A stretch of DNA of 64,000 nucleotides from Massilia yuzhufengensis. Lineage in GTDB: Bacteria > Pseudomonadota > Gammaproteobacteria > Burkholderiales > Burkholderiaceae_D. Shown piece after piece: positions 37,828 to 46,809 of the stretch; within the stretch, counting starts at the first letter, position 1, and every line of letters begins with the position of its first letter. The notes below the pieces were generated by a model. The model was not told where the DNA came from. It did not search any database and saw only the letters and a program-made list of their open reading frames with translations. Both the position numbers and the translations under genes were made by a program. The stretch lies in the NCBI RefSeq assembly GCF_900112225.1, contig NZ_FOLD01000008.1:1-64000 (forward strand), given 5' to 3'.

Positions 37828-37843
37828 TGTACGAGCAGACGCT

Positions 37844-39829
37844 GTGACCGAATTCAAGGACAACGACCGCGAGATCCACCAGTTCCGTACCCGCCTCACG
37901 GTGCTGGTGGCGCTGGTGTTCGTCTGCTTCGGCCTGCTGCTGGCCCGTTTCGTGTGGCTGCAGGTGCTGCGCCACGACCAGTTCGCGCTGCAGGCCGAAG
38001 GCAACCGCATCGCGCTGGTGCCGATCGTCCCCAACCGCGGCCTGATCGTCGACCGCAACGGCGTGGTCCTGGCCCGCAACTACTCGGCCTATACGCTCGA
38101 AATCACGCCGTCGAAGCTGCAATCGAACATGGAATCGGTGATCGACGAGCTGGCCAAGCTGGTCACCATCGAGCAGCGCGACCGGCGCCGCTTCCGGCGC
38201 CTGCTGGAAGAGTCGCGCAGCTTCGCCAGCGTGCCGCTGCGCACCCGCCTGACCGACGACGAAGTGGCGCGCTTCACCGCGCAGCGCTTCCGCTTCCCGG
38301 GCGTGGACGTGCAGGCGCGCCTGTTCCGCCAGTACCCGCTGGGCGAAACCGCCTCGCACGTGATCGGCTACATCGGCCGCATCAACCAGAAAGAAGCGGC
38401 CAAGCTGGAAGAAGATGGCCTGGACGCCAACTACAACGGCACCGAGCACATGGGCAAGGAAGGTCTCGAGAAGAAATACGAGAGCTACCTGCACGGCACC
38501 ACTGGCTACGAGCAGGTCGAGCGCACCGCGGGCGGGCGCGCCATCCGCACGCTGTCGCGCACCGCGCCGGTCCCGGGCAGCAACCTGATCCTGTCGGTCG
38601 ACATCGAACTGCAGAAGGTGGTCGAAGAGGCCTTCGGCGAGAACCGCGGCGCGCTGGTGGCGATCGAACCGTCCACCGGCGACGTGCTGGCCTATGTCTC
38701 GCGCCCCGGCTACGACCCGAACCTGTTCGTCGACGGCATCGACACCCAGAGCTGGAACGAACTCAATACCTCGCTCGACAAGCCGCTGATGAACCGCCCG
38801 CTGTCGGGCACCTATCCGCCCGGTTCCACCTTCAAGCCCTTCATGTCGCTGGCCGCGCTGGAGCTGGGTTTCCGCCGCCCGGAAAACGCGATCCGCGATC
38901 CCGGCTTCTTCATGCTGGGCGGCCACCGCTTCAACGACGACAAGCCTGGCGGGCACGGCACCGTCGACATGTACCGCTCGATCGCCGAATCCTGCGACAC
39001 CTATTACTACCAGCTTGGCAATGAGATGGGCATCGATAACATCTCCAAGTTCATGGGCGAATTCGGCTTCGGCTACCCGACCGGCATCGACCTGGAGCAC
39101 GAGAAGACCGGCGTGCTGCCGTCCAAGGAATGGAAGGCGCGCCGCTTCTCCAAGAACCGCGCGGCCCAGAAGTGGGTGGGCGGCGACACCATTTCGGTGT
39201 CGATCGGGCAGGGCTTCAACAACTACTCGATGATCCAGCTGGCGCATGCGGTCTCGACCCTGGCCAACAACGGCGTGGTGATGAAGCCGCACCTGGTGAA
39301 GATCATCGAGGACGGCGCCACCAAGCAGCGCAGCCTGACGGTGCCGAAGGAAACCCGCCGCATCGCGCTCAAGCAGGAGAACGTCGACTTCATCAAGCGC
39401 GCGATGGTGGGCGTGACCCAGGAAGCCTACGGCACCGGCCGCCGCGCCTTCGCGGGCGCCGAGTACATCTCGGGCGGCAAGACCGGCACCGCGCAGGTGA
39501 TCGGCCTGAAAGGCCAGAAGTACAACGCCAACGCCATCGACGAACGCCACCGCGACAACGCGCTCTACGTCGCCTTTGCCCCGGCCGACAACCCGCGCAT
39601 CGCGCTGGCGCTGATCGTCGAGAACGTGGGCTTTGGCGCCTCGTTCGCGGCGCCGATCGCGCGCAAGGCGATCGACTACTACCTGCTGGGCAAGCGCCCG
39701 GCGCCGCCGAAGCCGAAGGATGGCGCGCCGGCCCCCGCGCCGAAGCCGGCCGCGCCGGCGGCGCCTGCCGCCGCACCGGTGGTCCAGGCCGCCGCGCCGG
39801 CCGCCGCCCCCGCCATTCGAAAGGAATAA
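37844..39829 (+). CDS. mrdA: penicillin-binding protein 2 (elongation transpeptidase)
   Basis: The 661-residue class B PBP has one N-terminal membrane helix (about 20-42), a dimerisation domain, and a transpeptidase domain with the active Ser in GSTFKPF, the second motif SCD in AESCDTYYYQ and the KTGTAQV box. It cross-links peptidoglycan during elongation with RodA. The GTG at 37844 matches the conserved start MTEFKDNDREIHQFR. A C-terminal Ala/Pro-rich tail of about 40 residues is extra. rodA follows three bases later. Confidence 0.96.
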   Translation: MTEFKDNDREIHQFRTRLTVLVALVFVCFGLLLARFVWLQVLRHDQFALQAEGNRIALVPIVPNRGLIVDRNGVVLARNYSAYTLEITPSKLQSNMESVIDELAKLVTIEQRDRRRFRRLLEESRSFASVPLRTRLTDDEVARFTAQRFRFPGVDVQARLFRQYPLGETASHVIGYIGRINQKEAAKLEEDGLDANYNGTEHMGKEGLEKKYESYLHGTTGYEQVERTAGGRAIRTLSRTAPVPGSNLILSVDIELQKVVEEAFGENRGALVAIEPSTGDVLAYVSRPGYDPNLFVDGIDTQSWNELNTSLDKPLMNRPLSGTYPPGSTFKPFMSLAALELGFRRPENAIRDPGFFMLGGHRFNDDKPGGHGTVDMYRSIAESCDTYYYQLGNEMGIDNISKFMGEFGFGYPTGIDLEHEKTGVLPSKEWKARRFSKNRAAQKWVGGDTISVSIGQGFNNYSMIQLAHAVSTLANNGVVMKPHLVKIIEDGATKQRSLTVPKETRRIALKQENVDFIKRAMVGVTQEAYGTGRRAFAGAEYISGGKTGTAQVIGLKGQKYNANAIDERHRDNALYVAFAPADNPRIALALIVENVGFGASFAAPIARKAIDYYLLGKRPAPPKPKDGAPAPAPKPAAPAAPAAAPVVQAAAPAAAPAIRKE

Positions 39830-39832
39830 GCC

Positions 39833-40948
39833 ATGGCACGCATTCCAGAACGCCGCTCGCTGCGGCGCCGCCTGCGGCCGTATTTCACGGTCTTCGACTG
39901 GCCGCTCGGGCTGGTGCTGTTCATCCTGATGATGACCAGCGTGATCACGATGACCTCGGCCGGCGCCGACTTCCCCGACCGGGTCGAGCACCAGATCCGC
40001 AACTTCCTGCTCGCCTTCGCCGTCATGTGGATCGCGGCCAACGTGCCGCCCCAGATGCTGATGCGGCTTGCGGTTCCCATCTATACCTTCGGGGTCGCGC
40101 TCTTGATCGCGGTGGCGATGTTCGGCATCATCAAGAAGGGCGCGCGGCGCTGGCTGCACGTCGGCGTCGACATCCAGCCATCCGAAATCCTGAAAATCGC
40201 TACGCCGCTGATGCTGGCCTGGTATTTCCAGCAGCGCGCCAACGCCCACAGCTGGAAGTCGTTCGGGGTCGCCGCGCTGCTGCTCGGGGTGCCCTTCGCC
40301 CTGATCGCCAAGCAGCCGGACCTCGGCACCGCGCTGATGGTGGGCGCCTCGGGCTTCTACGCCATCTTCCTGGCCGGCCTGCCGTGGCGCGCCCTGATGG
40401 GCCTGGGCGTGACCGGCGCCGCGGCGCTGCCGATCGCCTGGTCGATGCTGCACGACTACCAGCGCGAACGCGTGATGACCCTGATCGACCCCACCTCCGA
40501 CCCGCTCGGCAAGGGCTTCCATATCATCCAGTCCGAGATCGCCATCGGTTCCGGCGGCATCGTGGGCAAGGGCTATGGCAAGGGCACGCAGAGTTACCTG
40601 GAGTTCATTCCCGAGCAAACCACCGACTTCCTGTTCTCGGTGTATTCGGAAGAATTCGGGCTGGTCGGCAATTGCTTTCTGCTGGTGGTCTACCTGATGC
40701 TGATCGGGCGCGGCATGATGATCGCGGCCAATGCGCCCAACACCTTCTGCCGCCTGCTGGCCGGCGCCATCACGATGATGTTCTTCACCTATGCCTTCGT
40801 CAACATGGGCATGGTGAGCGGGATCCTGCCGGTGGTCGGCGTTCCGTTACCGTTCATGAGCTATGGCGGAACCGCGTTCATTACGCTCGGTCTCGGCGCT
40901 GGTATATTGATGAGTATTCAAAGGCATCGTAAACTGGTGCAGACGTAA
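39833..40948 (+). CDS. mrdB: peptidoglycan glycosyltransferase RodA (MrdB)
   Basis: The 371-residue SEDS-family polymerase has about ten membrane helices. Family motifs include KQPDLGTALMVGASG with the catalytic Asp, the EQTTDFLFSVYSEEFG loop, and the C-terminal LPFMSYGGTAFITLGLGAGILMSI. It polymerises glycan strands together with PBP2, encoded just upstream. rlpA begins 16 bp downstream. Confidence 0.96.
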   Translation: MARIPERRSLRRRLRPYFTVFDWPLGLVLFILMMTSVITMTSAGADFPDRVEHQIRNFLLAFAVMWIAANVPPQMLMRLAVPIYTFGVALLIAVAMFGIIKKGARRWLHVGVDIQPSEILKIATPLMLAWYFQQRANAHSWKSFGVAALLLGVPFALIAKQPDLGTALMVGASGFYAIFLAGLPWRALMGLGVTGAAALPIAWSMLHDYQRERVMTLIDPTSDPLGKGFHIIQSEIAIGSGGIVGKGYGKGTQSYLEFIPEQTTDFLFSVYSEEFGLVGNCFLLVVYLMLIGRGMMIAANAPNTFCRLLAGAITMMFFTYAFVNMGMVSGILPVVGVPLPFMSYGGTAFITLGLGAGILMSIQRHRKLVQT

Positions 40949-40964
40949 TAGAACGAGGACAGGC

Positions 40965-41975
40965 ATGGCCGTTCCAAGAAAACAACTTGCTACGACCATT
41001 GGCACGGTCATCACCCTGGCGCTGCTGGCCGGCTGCTCCACCACGCCCACCGGTGAGCACCGCAGCCTGATCCCGCTGCCCTGGGGCCACCACCCCACGG
41101 CCAGGCATCCGGACGCCCCCAAGCTGCCGCCCGCCAACTCCGGGCGCGGCGGCTATTACAAGGACGACGGCCCCGGCGCCAACCCGCCGCCCGGCCTGCT
41201 CGAGCTGCCCGACGCGATCGTCAAGAACGAGCCCTACGCCAAATGGGCCAACCGCCCGTATGCGGTGTTCAGCCAGACCTACACCCCGATCCTGCACGAA
41301 GACCCGTTCGTGCAGCGCGGCGTGGCCAGCTGGTACGGCGTCAAGTTCCACGGCCAGAAGACCTCGTCGGGCGAGCCCTACGACATGTACAAGATGACGG
41401 CAGCGCACCCGACGCTGCCGATTCCCTCGTATGCGCGCATCACCAGCGTCGAAACCGGCAAGTCGGTCATCGTGCGCATCAACGACCGCGGCCCCTTCCA
41501 TGCCAGCCGCGTGGTCGACGTGTCGTATACGGCCGCGCTCAAGCTGGGCCTCCTGGGCAAGGGCAGCCACCAGGTCGAGATCGAGCGCCTGTTCCCGAAC
41601 GACCCCACCCGCATCGCCACGGTGCGCCGCGCCGCCACCTCGGCGGCGCAGTCGGCGCCACCGGAGATCGCCGCGCTGATGCTCGAAGACCGGGTGCGGA
41701 CCGACAGCGCGGCGGTGGCGCAGGTCACGCCGAAGCTGGTGCCGCGCGGGAGTTTCTATGTGCAGCTCGGCTCGTATGGGCGGGCCGGCACGGCCGAAGC
41801 CTTGGGGGAGCGCCTGTCCCAGGCCAATGTGGAAGTCGGCAAGCTCGAAGTGGTGAAGGTGGGGGCGCTTAGTCGCCTGTTCGGCGGGCCGTTCGAGAGC
41901 CGCGAGGATGCACTGGAGGCGGCGCGCTCGGTGCCGGAATCGTTTGGGCTCAAGCCGATCGTTGTCAGACGCTGA
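40965..41975 (+). CDS. rlpA: septal ring lytic transglycosylase RlpA
   Basis: The 336-residue lipoprotein has lipobox LLAGC, a double-psi beta-barrel catalytic domain (about residues 118-205) with GVASWYGVKFHGQKTSSGE and RINDRGPF carrying the catalytic-type Asp, and a C-terminal SPOR domain (about 260-335, SFYVQLGSYGRAGTAEALGERL). SPOR binds glycan lacking stem peptides, and RlpA cleaves such strands. It closes the elongasome operon. Confidence 0.94.
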   Translation: MAVPRKQLATTIGTVITLALLAGCSTTPTGEHRSLIPLPWGHHPTARHPDAPKLPPANSGRGGYYKDDGPGANPPPGLLELPDAIVKNEPYAKWANRPYAVFSQTYTPILHEDPFVQRGVASWYGVKFHGQKTSSGEPYDMYKMTAAHPTLPIPSYARITSVETGKSVIVRINDRGPFHASRVVDVSYTAALKLGLLGKGSHQVEIERLFPNDPTRIATVRRAATSAAQSAPPEIAALMLEDRVRTDSAAVAQVTPKLVPRGSFYVQLGSYGRAGTAEALGERLSQANVEVGKLEVVKVGALSRLFGGPFESREDALEAARSVPESFGLKPIVVRR

Positions 41976-41987
41976 CGCGGCTTGCGC

Positions 41988-42539
41988 TCACGGAGTACAA
42001 ACGAACGCCCGCGGCCTTGTCGCTGCCGCCGCCGTGGCCAGCGTGATCTGTCCTTTCAGTTTCGGCAGTGCCTGCACGATGACTTCCCTGGCAGTATCGA
42101 GCTGTCGGACAAGGGAGACCTGCTGGCTTTTTTCATAGATGAAGTCGCCTATATACACAGTTTTCCCCGCCCGGGCTTCGAACGAAACCACTTCGACTTC
42201 AAATGGCGCGACATTAAATGGACTGTAAATGTAGTAGCCGGGCCGAACGTCGAAGGCAACATACTTCACCGTCCCGGGAAGCGGAGATACGCGTGTTTCG
42301 GTGCGGTTGAAACGGAAACAGTTACCGGTGATGTTCTGCTGCCCGATATCGTACTCGGCCAAATCCAGGGGGAAGGCGGGATGGGGCCACGCGCCCTCGA
42401 CTTTCACCCCGTAGACGATCACTGCACGATTGGCAGAAGGTATACCGCCATCCGGCAGTGCATTGGATGAATTGACGATGCAACCCGCATTCATTGCTCC
42501 AACAAGGCACATGAGCACACTTCGGAAAAATGTCGTCAT
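41988..42539 (-). CDS. putative lipoprotein of unknown function
   Basis: The 183-residue product has a short signal with a plausible lipobox (MNAGC, Cys20) and a mature region rich in beta-type segments. I do not recognise a family. Segments such as VSPLPGTVKYVAFDVRPGYYIYSPF suggest a small immunoglobulin-like or envelope domain. It follows the next gene on the same strand with a 12-bp gap, so the two may be co-transcribed. GC content looks clearly lower than in flanking genes. Confidence 0.6.
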   Translation of the reverse strand: MTTFFRSVLMCLVGAMNAGCIVNSSNALPDGGIPSANRAVIVYGVKVEGAWPHPAFPLDLAEYDIGQQNITGNCFRFNRTETRVSPLPGTVKYVAFDVRPGYYIYSPFNVAPFEVEVVSFEARAGKTVYIGDFIYEKSQQVSLVRQLDTAREVIVQALPKLKGQITLATAAAATRPRAFVCTP

Positions 42540-42551
42540 CGAATGTCTGTC

Positions 42552-43094
42552 TCAGTCAATGATCTCTACATCGGCCTCGAGCCAAACGCTTGGTTTGGCG
42601 TTGAGGATGGACACGGGGTTGGGGGTCAGGCTGAACGCGAGGGACTTGGGATTGCCGCTGACGCGGATGTCAGCTTGAGAATCGGCCCATGGTTGCGGCC
42701 CGCACATCGGACAGAGCGGGACGGCATCGGGAGGTATGACCCCGACGCTGGCGGTGGCGTAGGTGACGCGCGCCTTCGATATCGCTTTCGCGCCCCGCAC
42801 GTACACAATCAGCTTCTCTCCGTTGCGAACCATGCTGCAGCCAGTGATATCCCGCGCGTGGAAAAGCGCTGCGCTCCCGTCGTCTGCGTAGACCGGGATG
42901 GCTCCCTTCACTTTACAGAGCTTGCTGGTTTTGCTGACGATTCCATTTTTTGCTTCGATCAGCTGAACCGTCACGGTCATTCGTGCTTCACGCAATAATA
43001 GAGGTTTGTGCGGTGGTGGAGGTATTGCATATGTCGGCGATGCGATTGATAGCAGCAAAGCAGCCATTACGCGATTTCCTGACAACATGCGCAT
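42552..43094 (-). CDS. secreted protein of unknown function
   Basis: The product (180 residues from ATG 43094) has a signal peptide ending near SPTYA. The mature part contains four cysteines (SKLCKVKG, ITGCSMV, LCPMCGP) that could form two disulfides or a metal site. No family is recognised. A second ATG at 43088 is equally possible. It pairs with the downstream lipoprotein gene and shares its lower GC content, which hints at later acquisition; this is inference. Confidence 0.6.
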   Translation of the reverse strand: MRMLSGNRVMAALLLSIASPTYAIPPPPHKPLLLREARMTVTVQLIEAKNGIVSKTSKLCKVKGAIPVYADDGSAALFHARDITGCSMVRNGEKLIVYVRGAKAISKARVTYATASVGVIPPDAVPLCPMCGPQPWADSQADIRVSGNPKSLAFSLTPNPVSILNAKPSVWLEADVEIID

Positions 43095-43140
43095 GATTGC
43101 ACATGGTCGTTTGTCGCGTGTTTTGTACAAAGTGATCCCC

Positions 43141-43854
43141 TTACTCGCACGGCCGAAGCTGCACCCCCGAAAAATCATCAGCGATCCCGGCAACCCGTCC
43201 ACGCTCCTCCGCCGTCAGGTTCCTGAACTGCCACACCGAGCGCGCGCCCTGCGGCCCACGCGGCAGCACCCGCACGCCGCGCACGCCCTGGCGTCCCAGC
43301 GACGTCACCAGGGTCTGCGCGGCGGCATCGGTCTTGAACACGCCCAGCGACACAGCCCAGCGCAGCGGCGAGTCGCCCTGCATCACGAAGAGGTTGGTGA
43401 CGCCTTTTTCCTTCAGTTCGGCCACGCGGCGGTCGGCGCCTTCCTTGCCGCCATTGGGCGGCAGGTAGACCAGGTGGCTGGTGACTTCCTGGAAGGGCAC
43501 GCTGGTGCGGATGACGCGCGGGCCCAGCGCCAGCCGGGCGATGCGCGGTTCGAAGCGGCGCGCGTCGGTGGCCGAGAAGGCGCCGGCCTGGGTGCAGGCG
43601 ATTGTGGCAGGTGCCGCAGCCGCGACAGGCTCAGTCGGGGGCGCTGCCGGCGCAGCGCTGTCGACCGCCGCGCGTGCCTCGGCTGCGGTCAGCATCACCA
43701 TGCGTCCGGCCGCCAGCTGGTTCTTCAGGCGCTGCGGCTCATGTTCGCCGCCTTCCACTTTGCCGAGATAGCCGTGGCCATACGCGAACAGCACGGCGTT
43801 CGCCGCCAGCAGGACCCAGAATACGAATTTCAACAAGTGCGCTCTCCTCGTCAA
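43141..43854 (-). CDS. SPOR domain protein with N-terminal membrane anchor
   Basis: The 237-residue protein has one N-terminal membrane helix (LLKFVFWVLLAANAVLFAYG), a Pro/Ala-rich linker (about residues 65-85), and a C-terminal SPOR-like region (about 150-215, TNLFVMQGDSPLRWAVSLGVFKTDAAAQTLVTSL). SPOR domains bind denuded septal glycan. It overlaps coaX by four bases (43851-43854) and is the last gene of the minus-strand operon. Confidence 0.8.
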   Translation of the reverse strand: MTRRAHLLKFVFWVLLAANAVLFAYGHGYLGKVEGGEHEPQRLKNQLAAGRMVMLTAAEARAAVDSAAPAAPPTEPVAAAAPATIACTQAGAFSATDARRFEPRIARLALGPRVIRTSVPFQEVTSHLVYLPPNGGKEGADRRVAELKEKGVTNLFVMQGDSPLRWAVSLGVFKTDAAAQTLVTSLGRQGVRGVRVLPRGPQGARSVWQFRNLTAEERGRVAGIADDFSGVQLRPCE

Positions 43855-44582
43855 TCGGCGCCGGCGGCTGCATGCAGCCCGACCAGCACGATATTATCGA
43901 CCACCCGGTGCGCCAGCGTGAGGGCAGGGGCGATATAGGGCGCGGCGCCGCCCGACACGATGCAGGCGGTGGCGCCGTGCGCGGCGCAGGCGCGCTCGAT
44001 CGCGCCGGCCTGGGCCGACAGGCAGCCGGAAACGATGGCGTCATGTGTATTGTCGCCGAAGACCGGCGGCGGAGCCGCGCCTGGCGCCACCTGGGGCAGC
44101 TGGGCGGTATTGCTGGCCAGCGCGCCGGCCATCAAGGCCAGGCCCGGCAGGATCATGCCGCCGATGAAGCGGCCGTCCGCGCTGATTGCATCCACCGTGG
44201 TCGCGGTGCCGCAGGTCGCCACGATCACGTCCTGCCCCGGCGCCAGTGCGCGTGCGCCGATGGCGGCGGAGAAGCGGTCGCAGCCCAGCTGGCCCGGGTT
44301 GCGGTAGCCGTTGCGCAGGCCGGCGCGTTCCTCCACCGAGGCGAACCATTCGACGTCGATCCCGGCCGGCAGCGCCTGCGCAATGCGTTCGCGCACGGCC
44401 GCGCCGGCGACGTTCGACACGATGGCGCGCGTGATGCCAGCGTGGCGCCAGCCTGCTCCGACGGCGTCCAGGCCCGCGTGCTCCACCGCCCCGCACTGTT
44501 CCCACTTGCCCAACGCAGCGCCGGGCGCAGCGAGCGCCCACTTGATGCGCGTATTGCCCGCGTCGATCAGCAGCAGCGTCAT
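43851..44582 (-). CDS. coaX: type III pantothenate kinase
   Basis: The 243-residue enzyme phosphorylates pantothenate, the first step of coenzyme A synthesis. It has the ASKHA-fold phosphate loop LLIDAGNTRIKWAL, the TCGTATTVDAI motif and GGMILPGLALMAGAL. It overlaps both birA (44579-44582) and the SPOR gene by ATGA. The birA-coaX pairing is common in betaproteobacteria. Confidence 0.93.
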   Translation of the reverse strand: MTLLLIDAGNTRIKWALAAPGAALGKWEQCGAVEHAGLDAVGAGWRHAGITRAIVSNVAGAAVRERIAQALPAGIDVEWFASVEERAGLRNGYRNPGQLGCDRFSAAIGARALAPGQDVIVATCGTATTVDAISADGRFIGGMILPGLALMAGALASNTAQLPQVAPGAAPPPVFGDNTHDAIVSGCLSAQAGAIERACAAHGATACIVSGGAAPYIAPALTLAHRVVDNIVLVGLHAAAGAD

Positions 44583-45343
44583 TCCTTGACCCGCAGCGAC
44601 ACGTCGCCCGCCAGCACCGCGATGCGGCCCTCAGCGGTGTCGAGCAGCAGCCGTCCCGTGTCGTCGACGCCCGCCGCCAGGCCTTCGTGCAACACCTGGC
44701 CGTTGTCGATGATGGTCACGACCTGGCCCTGCCACGCATGGCGCAGGTTCCAGCGCGCGCAGAAGGCGCCGAAGCCCTGGGCGGCGAACAGCCGCAGGCT
44801 GTCGGCCAGCGCGTCGAGCAGGGCGGCCAGCAGCACGTCGCGCTCCATGCGCGCCAGCCAGGGCGCACCGGCGGCGCTGCGGCCCAGGCGCGCTTCCAGC
44901 TCGTCCGGCATGATGAGGTTCAGGCCGATCCCGATCACGGCCCAGGTGCCGCCGCCAGGCGCGCCTTGCGTCTCGATCAGGATGCCGGCCAGCTTGTCGC
45001 CATCCTTGAGCACGTCGTTCGGCCACTTCAGCTGCACCTGCACGCCCAGCTGCGCCAGCGCGTCGCCCAGGGCCACGCCGATGGCCAGCGGCAGGCCGGT
45101 CAGCTGCTGCGGGCCGCCGTCGAATTTCCAGGCCAGCGAAAAGGTCAGCGAGCCTTCGGGCGAGGACAGCCAGCTGCGTCCCGCGCGCCCGCGTCCCGCG
45201 CTCTGGTGGCCGGCCACCAGCAGCACCGGTTCAGTCAGCGTGGGGGCGCGCGCCAGCAGGTCGGCGTTGGTGGAGCCGGTCTCCGGCACCACCTCGACGG
45301 CGACCTTCGCATGCGAGAGGGAGGCGATGTGGGCGGCGTTCAT
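44579..45343 (-). CDS. birA: biotin-[acetyl-CoA-carboxylase] ligase
   Basis: The 254-residue ligase attaches biotin to the carboxyl carrier protein. Visible motifs are ETGSTNADLL, the biotinyl-AMP loop GRGRAGRSW and KWPNDVLKDGDKLAGILIE. It lacks the N-terminal helix-turn-helix of E. coli BirA, so it should not repress transcription itself. It is coupled by ATGA overlaps to the SDR gene upstream and coaX downstream. Confidence 0.94.
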   Translation of the reverse strand: MNAAHIASLSHAKVAVEVVPETGSTNADLLARAPTLTEPVLLVAGHQSAGRGRAGRSWLSSPEGSLTFSLAWKFDGGPQQLTGLPLAIGVALGDALAQLGVQVQLKWPNDVLKDGDKLAGILIETQGAPGGGTWAVIGIGLNLIMPDELEARLGRSAAGAPWLARMERDVLLAALLDALADSLRLFAAQGFGAFCARWNLRHAWQGQVVTIIDNGQVLHEGLAAGVDDTGRLLLDTAEGRIAVLAGDVSLRVKE

Positions 45344-46134
45344 GCTTCACCCTTGCCTTGCTTGGTCGGCGCGCGCGAGAAGGCCAGGTCGAACAGGGCG
45401 TTGGGCAGCAGGCGCAGCAGCTTGGCCACCACGCCCATTTGCCAGGGCAGCACGCGGTAGCTGTGGCCGCGCGCGATCACCTCGACCGCCTGCGCGGCGA
45501 AGCGCGCGGCCGGCATCAGGAAGGGCATGGGAAAACGATTCAGGCGTGTCATGGGCGTGTCGATGTAGCCGGGGGCGATGGTCACCACCTTGATGCCAGA
45601 ACCTCGCAGTTCAAGCCGCAGCGATTCGCAGTAGCTGTGCACGGCCGCCTTGGAGGCGCAATAGGCGCCGGCGCCGCGCATGCCGCGGATGCCGGCCACG
45701 CTGCCGATGCCGACCAGGCGGCACGGGCCGCCCTGGCTTTTCATGGTGCCGATAAACGGCGCGAAGGTGGCGACAGTGGCGCCCACATTGGTGGCGAACA
45801 CGGTCTCGAACACGGGCAGGTCGCCGGCGCGTTCGGTGAGCGTGCCGTGCGAAATGCCGGCGCTGGCAATGACGATGTCGGCGCCGCCCTTGGCCGCGAT
45901 GAAGTCGGCCGCGGCAAGCGCGACGGCGCCGTCGTCGGTCGCATCGACCGCATAGATGCGGTGGCGTTCAGGGTAGGGGAGGGATGCCGCCAGCTCGGCC
46001 AGCGGTTCGCGGCGCCGCGCCAGCAGGCCGAGCACCGCGCCGCGCGCCGCGTACTCGCGCGCCAGCGCCGCGCCGATGCCGCTCGAGGCGCCGGTGATGA
46101 ACACCCGGTCCGCGCGGCCCGGCGCAGCGGTCAT
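45340..46134 (-). CDS. short-chain dehydrogenase/reductase
   Basis: The 264-residue protein has the NAD(P)-binding motif FITGASSGIGAAL and the catalytic YCASK (Tyr-x-x-x-Lys) preceded by a Ser in GIGSVAG. The usual NAG motif reads SAG. Substrate is unknown. ATG 46134 overlaps the dsbA stop (46131-46134), and its stop overlaps the birA start, so it sits in the middle of a coupled operon. Confidence 0.88.
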   Translation of the reverse strand: MTAAPGRADRVFITGASSGIGAALAREYAARGAVLGLLARRREPLAELAASLPYPERHRIYAVDATDDGAVALAAADFIAAKGGADIVIASAGISHGTLTERAGDLPVFETVFATNVGATVATFAPFIGTMKSQGGPCRLVGIGSVAGIRGMRGAGAYCASKAAVHSYCESLRLELRGSGIKVVTIAPGYIDTPMTRLNRFPMPFLMPAARFAAQAVEVIARGHSYRVLPWQMGVVAKLLRLLPNALFDLAFSRAPTKQGKGEA

Positions 46135-46793
46135 TTCTTGTCCGCTTTCGCGCGCGCGACCAGACTGTCCATCACCTGCAGGGTCGCCTGCAGCGCGTCG
46201 CCCGAGGGCACGCCGGATTCGGCCAGGATGCCGGGCGAGGTGATGAAGCGGCCGTCCACCGCCAGCATCGGCCAGTGGGTGATGCGGTAGGCGTCGACCA
46301 TCGCCTGCGCGCGGCGCACCTTGGCCTGTACCCCGAACGAGCGGTAGGCGTCGACGAAGCGCGCGCGGTCGATGCCGGCGCGGCTGGCCCAGTCGAACAC
46401 TTGCTCGTCCTGTGCCAGCGGCAGGTGCTCGACGTGCATCGCGTTGAACACCTTGCCGTGGTACTGCTCCAGCAGGTCGAGCGACTCGAGCGTGAAGAAC
46501 AGGCGCTGCTGCGCCTGCACCGGGGCGCCACGCGGCACGTGCACGCGGCGCAGCACGATGTTGTCGCCCTGCTTTTTCACCCATTCGGCCAGCTGCGGCT
46601 CCAGCGCGTAGCAGTGCGGGCAGTAATAGGCGAAGAACTCGAGGACCTCGATTCTGCGGCCGCCGTCGGTCGGCTGGGCCGACGGCAGCAGCTGGTAGTC
46701 CACGCCTTCTTTGGGCGCGGACGGGGAGGCGGCGGCGCTGCCGGACAGGGCCAGCAGCACGGTAGAGCAGGTCAGGCGGCGAAGCAGGTTCAT
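46131..46793 (-). CDS. dsbA: thiol:disulfide interchange protein DsbA
   Basis: The 220-residue periplasmic protein has a signal peptide (cleavage near SAAAS) and the CPHC redox site at Cys58 and Cys61 within a thioredoxin fold with the DsbA helical insert. It introduces disulfides into exported proteins. The residue before the predicted cis-Pro is Trp (HWPML) rather than the common Val or Thr. It lies between the SPOR gene (16-bp gap) and the SDR gene (overlap). Confidence 0.93.
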   Translation of the reverse strand: MNLLRRLTCSTVLLALSGSAAASPSAPKEGVDYQLLPSAQPTDGGRRIEVLEFFAYYCPHCYALEPQLAEWVKKQGDNIVLRRVHVPRGAPVQAQQRLFFTLESLDLLEQYHGKVFNAMHVEHLPLAQDEQVFDWASRAGIDRARFVDAYRSFGVQAKVRRAQAMVDAYRITHWPMLAVDGRFITSPGILAESGVPSGDALQATLQVMDSLVARAKADKK

Positions 46794-46809
46794 GCGGGTC
46801 CCGGGGGGC

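Noticed and set aside
37763-40618. 951-codon open frame antisense to mrdA and rodA
   Set aside because: It spans two well-supported genes on the other strand and shows no recognisable motif.
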